NCBI GenBank assembly: GCA_021372825.1
Contig: JAJFTR010000057.1
Span: 1 to 34,266, forward strand
Direction of reading: 5' to 3'
Origin: Actinomycetes bacterium
GTDB lineage: Bacteria; Actinomycetota; Coriobacteriia; Anaerosomatales; Anaerosomataceae
DNA length: 34,266 bases
The translations under genes were made by a program, and so were the position numbers. The notes beneath the pieces are model-generated. The model was not told the origin of the DNA. It ran no database searches and saw only the letters and a program-made list of their open reading frames with translations. Below are positions 7,660 to 15,322 of this stretch, piece after piece. How positions within the stretch are numbered: the stretch's first letter is position 1; every line of letters starts with the position of its first letter.

Positions 7660-8073
7660 ATGGAGTTCTCACTCATATGCCCACAGGACGGACAGGTAGA
7701 AGTGGGCCTTGAGGACATCATCTCTGTGGTCTTCCGGGGCGCCGCGTCGTGCGATATCTTCTTCGCCTGTCCTCGGTGTGGGGAAGTGCTCAAGGCGTCG
7801 CTGAGAATACCCGACGTGCTCGCGGCTGCTCTCGAACTCGCGCGTTTGCCAGAGACCGACTCCTCCAAGGACGAGGACGGAGGTCTCGGCGGCATGCAGT
7901 TCGAGATCATCGACGCATCGCATCTTGCGGCCCACAGTGAGGAGAGTCCGCAGGAAACTGCCGCACGCATCAAGCGTGAGCACATCGTCGAGGCGTATTG
8001 CGAGTACTTCCGCAGGCAGCTGCAGCGGGTGGAATACGTAGACGACCTCTTGGCGGAGATCGACGGCCGCTAG
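7660..8073 (+). CDS. Zinc-ribbon-like protein of unknown function
   Basis: A 137-residue protein that I do not recognise by name. Cysteines C7 (LICPQDG), C31, C37 and C40 ([10 protein letters not shown]) suggest a zinc ribbon, with one half at the N-terminus and one in the CPRC knuckle. The first 50 residues recall CpXC-type domains, but the match is loose. The rest is acidic in the middle (DSSKDEDGG near 67-75) and probably helical at the end (about 98-134, [18 protein letters not shown]). There is no signal peptide. The start is fixed by a near-perfect ribosome site, GGGAGGTGATC, before ATG 7660; longer readings of the frame would run antisense into azlC. It converges on the rhomboid gene and their stops overlap by 4 bases. 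Confidence 0.82.
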   Translation: MEFSLICPQDGQVEVGLEDIISVVFRGAASCDIFFACPRCGEVLKASLRIPDVLAAALELARLPETDSSKDEDGGLGGMQFEIIDASHLAAHSEESPQETAARIKREHIVEAYCEYFRRQLQRVEYVDDLLAEIDGR

Positions 8074-8768
8074 CGCCAGCCTCCGCGATATCGCGGACGA
8101 GACATGCTGTCGTGTGCAGCGATGACGAGCGCGATCAGCACGCCGAGGACGAAACCACCGATGTGTGCGAACCACGCGACTCCTCCGGTTTGGGCGACGT
8201 CGGCGCCCAAAGAGGCGACGCCGTTGCCGACCTGGAGCAGGAACCAGAAACCGATCACCAGGAAGGCCGGTACTCGTGCGATCTCGATGAAGAAGAAGAT
8301 CGGCACGATGGTGAGAACGGCGGCCCCAGGGAACAGCACGACATAGGCGCCGAGCACACCCGCGATGGCGCCACTTGCACCCACGGTAGGTACCGACGTG
8401 GCTCCTGTAGTCGCGATCTGAGCAGCCGCTGCAGCTACTCCGGTGGCGAGGTAGAAGGCGATGAACCCTATCGGGCCGAGTCGGTCCTCGACGTTGTTCC
8501 CAAAAATCCAGAGGTAGAGCATGTTGCCTATCACATGGAGCCAGCCCGCGTGAAGGAACATCGAGGTGAACACCGTCGCTATCTGTGCGGGGGAGAAGGG
8601 GTCGGCGAGGAAGCGCGACGGTACGAGTCCCCACTGGGTTACGAACGCTTCCAGCCCAGATGGCGTAAGAGTGCTCTCATAGACGAACACCGCGATGTTC
8701 GCGATCAACAGCAGAGCCGTCACCCACGCGACCTTTCGTGTGGGATTCTCGTCGCGGATAGGTATCAT
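8070..8768 (-). CDS. Rhomboid family intramembrane serine protease
   Basis: A 232-residue rhomboid protease of the cytoplasmic membrane, which cleaves transmembrane substrates within the bilayer. The catalytic serine S132 is in [13 protein letters not shown] and the catalytic histidine H202 is in [11 protein letters not shown]. The [18 protein letters not shown] loop supplies H78 and N82 of the oxyanion region, and [12 protein letters not shown] follows as in the family. At least six hydrophobic segments are visible. The basic N-terminus is [11 protein letters not shown]. Substrates cannot be deduced from the neighbours. It is divergent from lemA, with about 150 bases between starts. Its stop overlaps that of the convergent zinc-ribbon gene. 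Confidence 0.96.
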   Translation of the reverse strand: MIPIRDENPTRKVAWVTALLLIANIAVFVYESTLTPSGLEAFVTQWGLVPSRFLADPFSPAQIATVFTSMFLHAGWLHVIGNMLYLWIFGNNVEDRLGPIGFIAFYLATGVAAAAAQIATTGATSVPTVGASGAIAGVLGAYVVLFPGAAVLTIVPIFFFIEIARVPAFLVIGFWFLLQVGNGVASLGADVAQTGGVAWFAHIGGFVLGVLIALVIAAHDSMSRPRYRGGWR

Positions 8769-8918
8769 GCTCTCTCCTCGGCATGTGTCTGGTACGATTG
8801 CGCCGAACGATGCTCACGGAAGTGTACCGCACCTGGTCCGCAGCGTCTGGGCGAGGTGAACCCGGCGTGCAGGAGACGTCACCGCTGCTGTGTCTGTCTG
8901 GAAGAGAGGAGCCGCAAT

Positions 8919-9476
8919 ATGTGGTTGCCGTGCCTCGGTGCGGTCGGTCTGGTGCTGCTGGTCGTGGTCTTCGCGGCAATCGGCATCTATAACCGGCTCG
9001 TCACGCTCCGCAACCGTGTGGACAACGCATGGTCGCAGATAGACGTGCAGTTGCGTAGGCGCTATGACCTGATCCCAAACCTCGTGGAGACGGTCAAGGG
9101 CTATGCGGCTCACGAGAAGGAGACACTTGAGAAGGTGGTGGCAGCGCGCAACGCCGCCATGGGTGCGCAGACTGTGAAAGAGCACTCTGACGCCGAGAAC
9201 GCGCTGTCGAGCACGCTGCGTGAGTTGTTCGCGGTGGCGGAGGCATACCCTGACCTCAAAGCCAACCAGAACTTTCTGATGCTGCAAGAGGAGCTCTCAG
9301 GCACCGAGTCGAAGATCGCCTACGCGCGGCAGTTCTACAACGACTCCGTGATGAGCTACAACACAGCGACGCAGACCTTCCCGTCGAACCTTCTCGCGGG
9401 CATGTTCGGGTTCACTGCGCGAGAGTACTTCGAGATCGAAGAGGCGGCGAAGGAGCCGGTCAAGGTCGCCTTCTAG
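8919..9476 (+). CDS. lemA: LemA family protein
   Basis: A 185-residue LemA family protein, a membrane-anchored helical-bundle protein whose molecular role is unsettled. One N-terminal membrane segment (about 5-24, [19 protein letters not shown]) is followed by the family signature [20 protein letters not shown] and [36 protein letters not shown] and ARQFYNDSV near the C-terminal half complete the match. The ATG at 8919 has a GAGAGGA ribosome site at 8904-8910. The frame stays open far upstream, but that part is antisense to rhomboid and was discarded. LemA genes often sit beside a membrane protein with a TPM (YgcG) domain, which is absent here. The next gene is lgt. Confidence 0.95.
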   Translation: MWLPCLGAVGLVLLVVVFAAIGIYNRLVTLRNRVDNAWSQIDVQLRRRYDLIPNLVETVKGYAAHEKETLEKVVAARNAAMGAQTVKEHSDAENALSSTLRELFAVAEAYPDLKANQNFLMLQEELSGTESKIAYARQFYNDSVMSYNTATQTFPSNLLAGMFGFTAREYFEIEEAAKEPVKVAF

Positions 9477-9534
9477 GGAGCGCCGGAAGACGACAAGAGA
9501 GCGCTTGACGCCACGTCTGGAAGCGATGTGAGGC

Positions 9535-10401
9535 ATGGCTTATTTCGATTTTCCTGATCTGAACCCCATCGCATTCACGGTGGGCCCGCTTGCCGTGCGC
9601 TGGTACGGTCTGGCGTACGTTGCCGGATTCGTGGCGGCGGGCGCTCTTCTCGATCGGCTGAACCGCCGCTGGCAGGTAGGCCTCACGCGTGACCAGGAGA
9701 TCGATCTTGTTCTGGCAGCAGTCATCGGCGTGATCGTCGGCGGGCGCTTGGGCTACGTTCTGTTCTATGGCGGGTCCGAGTATCTCCGGCACCCGTTGAA
9801 CATCTTCGCCACGTGGAACGGCGGGATGTCCTTCCATGGCGGGCTTGTGGGCATCCTGCTTGCGGGCTGGATCATGGCCCGCCGGTTCGGCGTCCCGTTC
9901 TTGCGCCTCGCTGACATGGGAGCCGTGGGAGCTCCGATAGGCTTTCTGCTCGGCCGACTCACCAACTTCGTTAACGGTGAGCTGTGGGGCAGGGTGACGA
10001 CGCTCCCGTGGGGCGTCGTGTTCCCGGGGGCAGGTCCGCTGCCCAGGCACCCTTCGCAGCTCTACGAGGCGTTTCTCGAAGGTCTTGTGCTCTTCGTGAT
10101 CCTGCTCACCCTGTCCCGGAAGAAACGTGCGGACGGGTTCATGCTCGGCACGCTTCTACTTCTGTACGGAGTGTTCCGCATAGCCGTGGAATTCGCGCGC
10201 GAGCCTGACGTGCAGCTCGGCTTTATCGCGGGCCCCTTCACCATGGGTCAGTTGTTGAGCGTGCCGATGCTGGTCGCCGGGGCTTGGTTGCTGTGGCGCA
10301 CGCACCGCGGGAAGTGGGAAGCCTCTGAGGACGGCGCCGCGCTGTCGGCTGGACCCGACGTCAGCTTAGAGGGAACCTCGACATCTGACACAGACGGCTA
10401 G
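9535..10401 (+). CDS. lgt: Prolipoprotein diacylglyceryl transferase
   Basis: A 288-residue integral membrane enzyme that moves diacylglycerol from phosphatidylglycerol to the lipobox cysteine of prolipoproteins, the first step of lipoprotein maturation. H101 in SFHGGLVG corresponds to the essential E. coli H103. The Lgt signature GRLTNFVNGELWGR (140-153) contains R141 and N144, matching E. coli R143 and N146. RHPSQLYEA (171-179) and VEFAREPD near the C-terminus are also typical. The final 25 or so residues are polar and variable. The ATG at 9535 lacks a strong ribosome site. A likely substrate, the DUF3048 lipoprotein, is encoded about 340 bases downstream. Confidence 0.96.
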   Translation: MAYFDFPDLNPIAFTVGPLAVRWYGLAYVAGFVAAGALLDRLNRRWQVGLTRDQEIDLVLAAVIGVIVGGRLGYVLFYGGSEYLRHPLNIFATWNGGMSFHGGLVGILLAGWIMARRFGVPFLRLADMGAVGAPIGFLLGRLTNFVNGELWGRVTTLPWGVVFPGAGPLPRHPSQLYEAFLEGLVLFVILLTLSRKKRADGFMLGTLLLLYGVFRIAVEFAREPDVQLGFIAGPFTMGQLLSVPMLVAGAWLLWRTHRGKWEASEDGAALSAGPDVSLEGTSTSDTDG

Positions 10402-10607
10402 TCGTCAGCGCAGATCCTGTCGGCGGGCTTCCAGCACGGTGCCTCCCGTCGCAAGCACTTGAAGCCCGCACTCGGAGGCAGTCTCTTGATGGGCTGGCAG
10501 TGCGTGCAGAAGAACTGAGGGATCCTTCCGATGATGTCCTTCACTTCAGGATCACGGTACGGCTCTTCGTCCGGTGTCTCGAGCACGTGAAGCAGGTAGC
10601 ACGACAC
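10398..10607 (-). CDS. Small cysteine-rich protein of unknown function
   Basis: A 69-residue protein with no family that I recognise. It has six cysteines, at 3, 34, 37, 51, 58 and 66. FFCTHCQPIK (32-41) gives a CxxC pair and CLRREAPCW (51-59) a second pair, so a small metal-binding fold is possible. The GTG start has an AGAAGGGA ribosome site upstream on the minus strand, which supports a real gene. It converges on lgt and their ends overlap by 4 bases. It shares the approximately 135-base region 10608-10742 with the divergent lipoprotein gene. The coding call rests on the ribosome site, the cysteine pattern and its filling an otherwise empty gap. Confidence 0.6.
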   Translation of the reverse strand: MSCYLLHVLETPDEEPYRDPEVKDIIGRIPQFFCTHCQPIKRLPPSAGFKCLRREAPCWKPADRICADD

Positions 10608-10687
10608 TGCGAGTCCCTTCTTCGACTACTACCGGATTGTAGCGTTCTGTCAGTCGCGCCGGGACGTCGACACGTTCGTGCCTTCGA

Positions 10688-10717
10688 TTGACCGGGTTCG
10701 CCAAGTGTCTCTAGACT
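10688..10717 (+). promoter_or_regulatory. Promoter of the DUF3048 lipoprotein gene
   Basis: TTGACC at 10688-10693 and TAGACT at 10712-10717 are separated by 18 bases. This is one of the best sigma-70-type matches in the window. The ribosome site AAGGAGG at 10728-10734 follows, and the gene starts at 10743. Confidence 0.72.
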
Positions 10718-10742
10718 TATCCCGACCAAGGAGGTCCCGTCG

Positions 10743-11789
10743 ATGACCGCACGACGCTACGTCGCATTCGCCGTGACCGCGAGCATGCTCGCGGCTCTGG
10801 TTGCGGGGTGTGCCAGCTCCGAACCGAAGATCGTTTCTTTTTGGCCGAGGGCCGATAAGGAACGGACCGTTCCCAAGCCGGCCGAGCCGCCCAGATGGCC
10901 GCTCACGGGGCTCGACGCCCCGGACGATGAGGTGACCCGCCGCAGAGTGGTCTCGGTCAAGATAGAGAACTCTCCGGAGTCGCGGCCACAGGTGAACCTC
11001 GCGCTGGCCGATGTCGTCTATGAGAGCGTCACCGAAGGCGGGATCACGCGTTTCAACGCGCTCTACCACTCGAAAGAACCGGACAAGGTGGGGCCGGTAC
11101 GCAGCGCGCGTCTCTCCGACCTTCACATCGTGCCTCAATACGACGCGTTGTTCGTCTTTTCGGGTGCGAGCACGAGCGTGAATGCCCGTATCAACAAGAC
11201 CTCGATCGACAACCTCTCCGAGGATGCCGGCATCACGTACCCGTTCTTCCGCGGCAACGACCGGCCTCGTCCCCACAATCTGTATGTGGTCTTGAAGAAG
11301 GTGCGGGAGGAGGCCGCGCGTCGCAAGATGCGGACGCAGCAGGATGTGAAAGGACTTGCGTTCGACAGGCGCCATGCTCAAGAGTCCAGCATCACGATCA
11401 CCGAGATCGCGGTGCCCTTCTCGCCTGCGAACAAGGTCGTCTGGACCTATGACCCCACAACTAGGAGCTACCTCAGGACGAACAACGGCAAGAAGCACAT
11501 GGACGCGGGTACCGGCAAGCAGATCTCCGCGCGCAACGTCGTGGTGATGTGGGCCAAGTACTCCGCCGCGAGCCACGACAAGGTGGGTTCCACGACCTAC
11601 GACATAGCTCTCGTGGGCAGCGGCAGATGTTCCGTCTTCCGAGACGGTCAGCGCTTCGATGGCACATGGACTGCGCCTGCCGACGCTCCTCCCACCTTCA
11701 AGGCTGCCGATGGTTCGCCGATCAGGTTGGCTCCCGGTACGACGTGGTTCCAGGTGGTGCAGCCAAGCGTCAACATCACGATGAAGTAG
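10743..11789 (+). CDS. DUF3048 domain lipoprotein (YerB-like)
   Basis: A 348-residue predicted lipoprotein of the DUF3048 family (Bacillus YerB type). The N-terminus has basic residues, a hydrophobic stretch and the lipobox LVAGC with C23 as the lipidation site. A short linker leads to PLTGLDAPDDEV and the family core VVSVKIENSPESRPQ, ADVVYESVTEGGITRFNALY and VGPVRSARLSDL (about 75-125). A C-terminal half ending in LAPGTTWFQVVQP belongs to the second part of the family. The role is not established; an envelope function outside the membrane follows from the lipobox. The start is fixed by AAGGAGG and a good promoter. Lgt, encoded just upstream, would attach the lipid. Confidence 0.94.
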   Translation: MTARRYVAFAVTASMLAALVAGCASSEPKIVSFWPRADKERTVPKPAEPPRWPLTGLDAPDDEVTRRRVVSVKIENSPESRPQVNLALADVVYESVTEGGITRFNALYHSKEPDKVGPVRSARLSDLHIVPQYDALFVFSGASTSVNARINKTSIDNLSEDAGITYPFFRGNDRPRPHNLYVVLKKVREEAARRKMRTQQDVKGLAFDRRHAQESSITITEIAVPFSPANKVVWTYDPTTRSYLRTNNGKKHMDAGTGKQISARNVVVMWAKYSAASHDKVGSTTYDIALVGSGRCSVFRDGQRFDGTWTAPADAPPTFKAADGSPIRLAPGTTWFQVVQPSVNITMK

Positions 11790-11811
11790 CGCGTGCAGCG
11801 TCGACCGGCGG

Positions 11812-11840
11812 TTGTCCGCCCGGTGTAGCACGGGTAGAAT
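11812..11840 (+). promoter_or_regulatory. pdxS promoter
   Basis: TTGTCC at 11812-11817 and TAGAAT at 11835-11840 are separated by exactly 17 bases. The predicted start near 11847 leaves a leader of about 64 bases before the GTG of pdxS. No riboswitch motif that I know is visible in this leader. Confidence 0.72.
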
Positions 11841-11910
11841 CGTATGGTCATCCACGTCCCTGGTCGCATCCGACCGACAGTGGCATCCGACGTGAGGAGC
11901 GAAAGTCATC

Positions 11911-12810
11911 GTGAACGGCAATTCCACTACGACAACCGGTACGCTGCGCGTTAAGACCGGTCTTGCCGAGATGCTCAAAGGTGGCGTCATCATGGACGTC
12001 GTGAGTGCGGAGCAGGCCAAGATCGCCGAGGACGCGGGCGCGGTGGCCGTCATGGCGCTCGAACGCGTGCCTGCCGACATCCGTGCCGCCGGGGGAGTGG
12101 CGCGGATGGCGGACCCGACCGTCGTGGAGCAAGTCATCAAGGCGGTGTCCATACCCGTGATGGCCAAGTGCCGGATCGGGCACTTCGTGGAAGCCCAGGT
12201 GCTTCAGAGCTTGGGCGTCGACTACATCGATGAGTCGGAGGTGCTCACGCCCGCGGATGAGGAGCACCACGTCAACAAGTGGGACTTCGCGGTGCCGTTC
12301 GTGTGCGGTTGTCGCAACCTCGGGGAGGCGCTGCGCCGCATCGCCGAGGGAGCGGCGATGGTGCGTACCAAAGGAGAGCCTGGTACCGGCAACGTAGTGG
12401 AAGCGGTGCGCCACATGCGCACGGTCACCGACCAGATCGCGTGGGTCGCCGGTCTTCGAGAAGAGCAGTTGTTCGCCGCCGCGAAGGACCTTGAGGCTCC
12501 CTACGAGCTCGTGAAGTGGGTACACGACAACGGTAGGCTTCCCGTCGTGAACTTCTCGGCCGGAGGGATCGCGACACCGGCGGATGCGGCTCTTATGATG
12601 CAGCTCGGGTGTGACGGCGTTTTTGTGGGAAGCGGCATCTTCAAGAGCGGGGATCCAGCCAAACGCGCGAAGGCAATCGTCGAAGCCACTACGCACTACC
12701 AGGACGCTGACATCATCGCCAAGGTGTCCCGCAACTTGGGCGAAGCGATGGTCGGGATCAACATCTCTGATATCCCCGAGTCCGAACGGATGCAGGAGCG
12801 GGGCTGGTAG
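11911..12810 (+). CDS. pdxS: Pyridoxal 5'-phosphate synthase lyase subunit PdxS
   Basis: A 299-residue PdxS (Pdx1/SNZ), the (beta/alpha)8 subunit that builds pyridoxal 5'-phosphate from ribose 5-phosphate, glyceraldehyde 3-phosphate and ammonia. D29 (VIMDVVS), K86 ([12 protein letters not shown]) and K154 ([12 protein letters not shown]) match Bacillus D24, K81 and K149, all shifted by five. [18 protein letters not shown] near 49-66 is the family signature. The [16 protein letters not shown] and [11 protein letters not shown] segments form the phosphate site. The GTG start has GTGAGGAGC upstream and a good promoter. pdxT begins 1 base after its stop. PdxS and PdxT form a 12+12 complex in which PdxT supplies ammonia. 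Confidence 0.98.
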   Translation: MNGNSTTTTGTLRVKTGLAEMLKGGVIMDVVSAEQAKIAEDAGAVAVMALERVPADIRAAGGVARMADPTVVEQVIKAVSIPVMAKCRIGHFVEAQVLQSLGVDYIDESEVLTPADEEHHVNKWDFAVPFVCGCRNLGEALRRIAEGAAMVRTKGEPGTGNVVEAVRHMRTVTDQIAWVAGLREEQLFAAAKDLEAPYELVKWVHDNGRLPVVNFSAGGIATPADAALMMQLGCDGVFVGSGIFKSGDPAKRAKAIVEATTHYQDADIIAKVSRNLGEAMVGINISDIPESERMQERGW

Positions 12811-12811
12811 G

Positions 12812-13390
12812 GTGCGCATCGGCGTCCTCGCGCTACAAGGCGCTTTCCGTGAGCACATGATGACGTTCGAGGCACTCGGCGCAACGAGTGTGGCAGTGCG
12901 CCTTCCAGAGCAGCTGAACGACGTGAGCGGCCTGGTGATACCGGGCGGGGAGTCGACCGCCATCAGCAAGCTCATGCGCACCTACGGTTTCTACGACGCG
13001 ATCCGCCAGCAGCATGGTGCGGGGATGGCGGTGTGGGGTACCTGTGCTGGCGCCATCTTGATGGCGCGCACGATCCTCGATGCGCTTCCGGACCAAGAAC
13101 CGCTCGGAGTGATGGACATCGATGTCCGTCGCAATGCGTACGGTCGTCAGATCGATTCTTTCGAGGCGGATCTTGACTTCCGCGGGTTGTCCGACGGGAC
13201 TTTCCGGGGCGTCTTCATACGTGCTCCATGGATCGAGCGCACGGGGGAAGGCGTCGACGTGCTCGCCGAGCATGAGGGCAGAGTGGTGGCGGCGCGGCAG
13301 CGCACATTGCTTGTCACCACTTTCCACCCTGAACTCACCGGGGATCCGCGCGTGCATCGTTTTTTTCTGGACGAGGTGGTAGGGGCGTAG
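12812..13390 (+). CDS. pdxT: Pyridoxal 5'-phosphate synthase glutaminase subunit PdxT
   Basis: A 192-residue class I glutamine amidotransferase that releases ammonia from glutamine and channels it to PdxS. The catalytic triad is C78 (WGTCAGAIL), H172 and E174 (TTFHPELT). The family opening MRIGVLALQGAFREH and the LVIPGGESTAISKLM segment (41-55) are present. The length matches Bacillus PdxT (196). The GTG at 12812 is separated from the pdxS stop by a single base, implying translational coupling. The frame is open further upstream inside pdxS, but that part does not belong to the family. yebC follows after 25 bases and may be co-transcribed. Confidence 0.97.
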   Translation: MRIGVLALQGAFREHMMTFEALGATSVAVRLPEQLNDVSGLVIPGGESTAISKLMRTYGFYDAIRQQHGAGMAVWGTCAGAILMARTILDALPDQEPLGVMDIDVRRNAYGRQIDSFEADLDFRGLSDGTFRGVFIRAPWIERTGEGVDVLAEHEGRVVAARQRTLLVTTFHPELTGDPRVHRFFLDEVVGA

Positions 13391-13415
13391 AGCCCCCTGC
13401 GAAAGGACCAAGGCG

Positions 13416-14168
13416 ATGTCCGGACACTCCAAGTGGGCGACCACGAAACACCGGAAGGCTGCACAAGACAAGAAGCGCAGCGCGCTCTTCTCCAAGCTCT
13501 CACGCATCGTCTATGTAGCGGCGAAGGCGGGTGGACCCGACCCCGCGAACAACGCGGCACTCGCGGCGGCGATCGAGAAGGCGCGCTCCTATAGCCTCCC
13601 CAAGGATAAGATCGACGCCGCCATCAAGAAGGCCGCCGGAGCCGGAGAGGGCGAAAGCTACGAAGAGGTGGTCTATGAGGGCTACGGCGCGAACGGCGTG
13701 GCCATCTACATCGAGGCCTTGACGGACAACCGGAACCGGACCGCTGCTGACATCCGGTCCGCCTTCACGCGCGCGGGTGGGAACTTGGCGGCCACGGGCG
13801 CGGTCGCGTTCCAGTTCGAACGGGTGGGCGAGATCGTCATCGACAAGGCGACGGCTCCCGATGAGGAGGAGCTGCTGCTCTTGGTGGCGGAAGCGGGCGG
13901 CGAGGACCTTGAGGACAACGACGAGGAGTTCGTGGTGCTGACCCGGCCTGCGGACGTCATGCGCGTCAAGGACGCGTTGGTGGCCGCTGGAGTCTCCGTC
14001 AAGGGCGCCGAGCTCACCATGCGTCCTATCACACCTGTGGCGGTCGACCTGGAGACCGCACGCAAGGTGATGCGCCTCATCGACGTCCTGGAAGAGAACG
14101 ACGACGTCCAGGACGTGTATCACAACATGGAGATGACAGAGGAACTGGCGGCCGCGCTCGACAGCTAG
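13416..14168 (+). CDS. YebC/PmpR family transcription or translation factor
   Basis: A 250-residue YebC family protein. The family was long annotated as DNA-binding regulators near ruvC, and members have more recently been linked to ribosome function at difficult proline stretches. The N-terminus MSGHSKWATTKHRKAAQDKK is the canonical opening. GGPDPANNAALAAAIEKA, YEGYGANGVAIYIEALTDN and NRTAADIRSAFTRAGGN match the first two domains, and an acidic third domain follows. The ATG has a CTGCGAAAGGA ribosome site. It lies directly upstream of ruvC, its usual neighbour. This copy belongs to the longer M-I type of YebC by its opening. The exact cellular role here is not deducible. Confidence 0.96.
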   Translation: MSGHSKWATTKHRKAAQDKKRSALFSKLSRIVYVAAKAGGPDPANNAALAAAIEKARSYSLPKDKIDAAIKKAAGAGEGESYEEVVYEGYGANGVAIYIEALTDNRNRTAADIRSAFTRAGGNLAATGAVAFQFERVGEIVIDKATAPDEEELLLLVAEAGGEDLEDNDEEFVVLTRPADVMRVKDALVAAGVSVKGAELTMRPITPVAVDLETARKVMRLIDVLEENDDVQDVYHNMEMTEELAAALDS

Positions 14169-14175
14169 CGCGCTC

Positions 14176-14204
14176 TTCACGCTGCCAGTGCCGGATGCTA
14201 TCCT
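14176..14204 (+). promoter_or_regulatory. Predicted ruvCAB promoter
   Basis: TTCACG at 14176-14181 and TATCCT at 14199-14204 are 17 bases apart. The predicted start falls at 14210-14211, directly at an in-frame ATG (14211) that lies 30 bases before the ribosome-site-equipped GTG at 14241. RuvC could therefore be translated from either start. Confidence 0.5.
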
Positions 14205-14240
14205 GAACATATGTTCGATTGCGCGTCCGGAGGAGCCTCC

Positions 14241-14738
14241 GTGATCATCTTGGGAGTGGACCCGGGACTTGCGAACACGGGATGGGGAGTCGTGGAGGAG
14301 TCCCGATCCCGCCTCACATGTCTCGCCTATGGTTGCATCACGACGAGCGCCGACGACGTGGTGCCGGCGCGTCTGGCGTGCATACACGCCGAGATGGCCG
14401 CAGTCATCGAGCGCTACGCTCCTTCGGAATGCGGTATCGAGAGCGTCTTCTTTGGCGCCAATGCCCGCTCTGCGTTCGCGACCGGGCAAGCGCGCGGGGT
14501 CGCGCTTCTTGCGTTGGCCGAACGTGAAGTGGGTCTTGGCGAGTACAGCCCGGCGCAGATCAAGGACGCTGTCGTGGGTTCAGGCGGCGCGGACAAGCAT
14601 CAGGTCGCCTATATGGTCCGGGTGCTTCTCGGCTTGGACCACGAGCCGACGCCTGATCATGCTGCTGACGCGCTTGCCGCGGCCATCTGTCACGCGCACC
14701 TGAGGCGTGCCGGTATGTGTGGGCTGACGGCACGATGA
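14241..14738 (+). CDS. ruvC: Holliday junction endodeoxyribonuclease RuvC
   Basis: A 165-residue RuvC resolvase, which cuts Holliday junctions symmetrically after RuvAB branch migration. The acidic site is D7 (ILGVDPGLANTG), E67 (CGIESVFFG) and H140/D143 (PDHAADALAAAICHAH). His in the third position is also found in Thermus RuvC, where E. coli has Asp. The GTG at 14241 follows a GGAGGAG site at 14229-14235 and gives the standard family N-terminus. An ATG at 14211 in the same frame would add ten residues and lies exactly at the predicted transcription start. The stop overlaps the ruvA start as ATGA. Confidence 0.96.
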   Translation: MIILGVDPGLANTGWGVVEESRSRLTCLAYGCITTSADDVVPARLACIHAEMAAVIERYAPSECGIESVFFGANARSAFATGQARGVALLALAEREVGLGEYSPAQIKDAVVGSGGADKHQVAYMVRVLLGLDHEPTPDHAADALAAAICHAHLRRAGMCGLTAR

Positions 14739-15322
14739 TCGCTCATCTCACGGGACGCGTCGCCTCCAAAGAGCCAGGCTCGTGTGTCATCGACGTGGGC
14801 GGCATCGGATTCAGGGTGGCGATGTCGGGCAATTCCCTCGCGAGTCTGCCCGCACAAGGCGATGAGGTCACCGTTCTTACCCACATGCAGGTACGTGACG
14901 ACGAGATCTCACTTTTCGGCTTCGAGAACCGTGCTGAACGAGAGCTCTTCACGCACTTGCTCGGAGTGACGGGCGTGGGTCCCAAAGTCGCGCTCGCGGT
15001 GCTCTCCGCGTTCAGGCCGGATGCGCTGGTGGAGGCGATAGCGCATGAAGACGTGGCGCTCGTCTCGACGGTGCCGGGCATCGGCAAGAAGACCGCCCAG
15101 CGGATCATACTGGAGCTCAAGGACCGCCTGAGCCTGCCGGACATCTCGTGTGGTCCGGCGAACGCTCCCATGGATGTGGCGGCCGAGGCGTGCGATGCGC
15201 TGTTGTCGATGGGGTTCTCCTCGGCGGAGGTGGGCGTCGCGCTTCAGGGATACGACGGACCTGCTGATGACGTGCAATCGGTGCTGCGTCACGCGCTGAG
15301 ACGGCTAGGCGGTGGTGTCTAG
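14735..15322 (+). CDS. ruvA: Holliday junction branch migration protein RuvA
   Basis: A 195-residue RuvA, which binds four-way junctions as a tetramer and loads the RuvB motor. The N-terminal OB-fold begins MIAHLTGRVASKEPG. Two helix-hairpin-helix motifs are visible at LLGVTGVGPKVALAVLSAF (about 80-98) and VSTVPGIGKKTAQRIILELK (about 110-129). A C-terminal RuvB-contact domain ends with AEVGVALQGYDGP and the RHALRRLGG tail. The ATG at 14735 overlaps the ruvC stop by ATGA; the frame opening at 14717 lies inside ruvC and would add six residues. ruvB follows with no gap. Confidence 0.97.
   Translation: MIAHLTGRVASKEPGSCVIDVGGIGFRVAMSGNSLASLPAQGDEVTVLTHMQVRDDEISLFGFENRAERELFTHLLGVTGVGPKVALAVLSAFRPDALVEAIAHEDVALVSTVPGIGKKTAQRIILELKDRLSLPDISCGPANAPMDVAAEACDALLSMGFSSAEVGVALQGYDGPADDVQSVLRHALRRLGGGV

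Noticed and set aside
7000-8073. 357-residue reading of the zinc-ribbon frame
   Set aside because: The extension is antisense to azlC and low in plausible coding content. A strong ribosome site marks the ATG at 7660.
7998-9476. 492-residue reading of the LemA frame
   Set aside because: The extension is antisense to rhomboid; the ATG at 8919 begins with the expected membrane segment.
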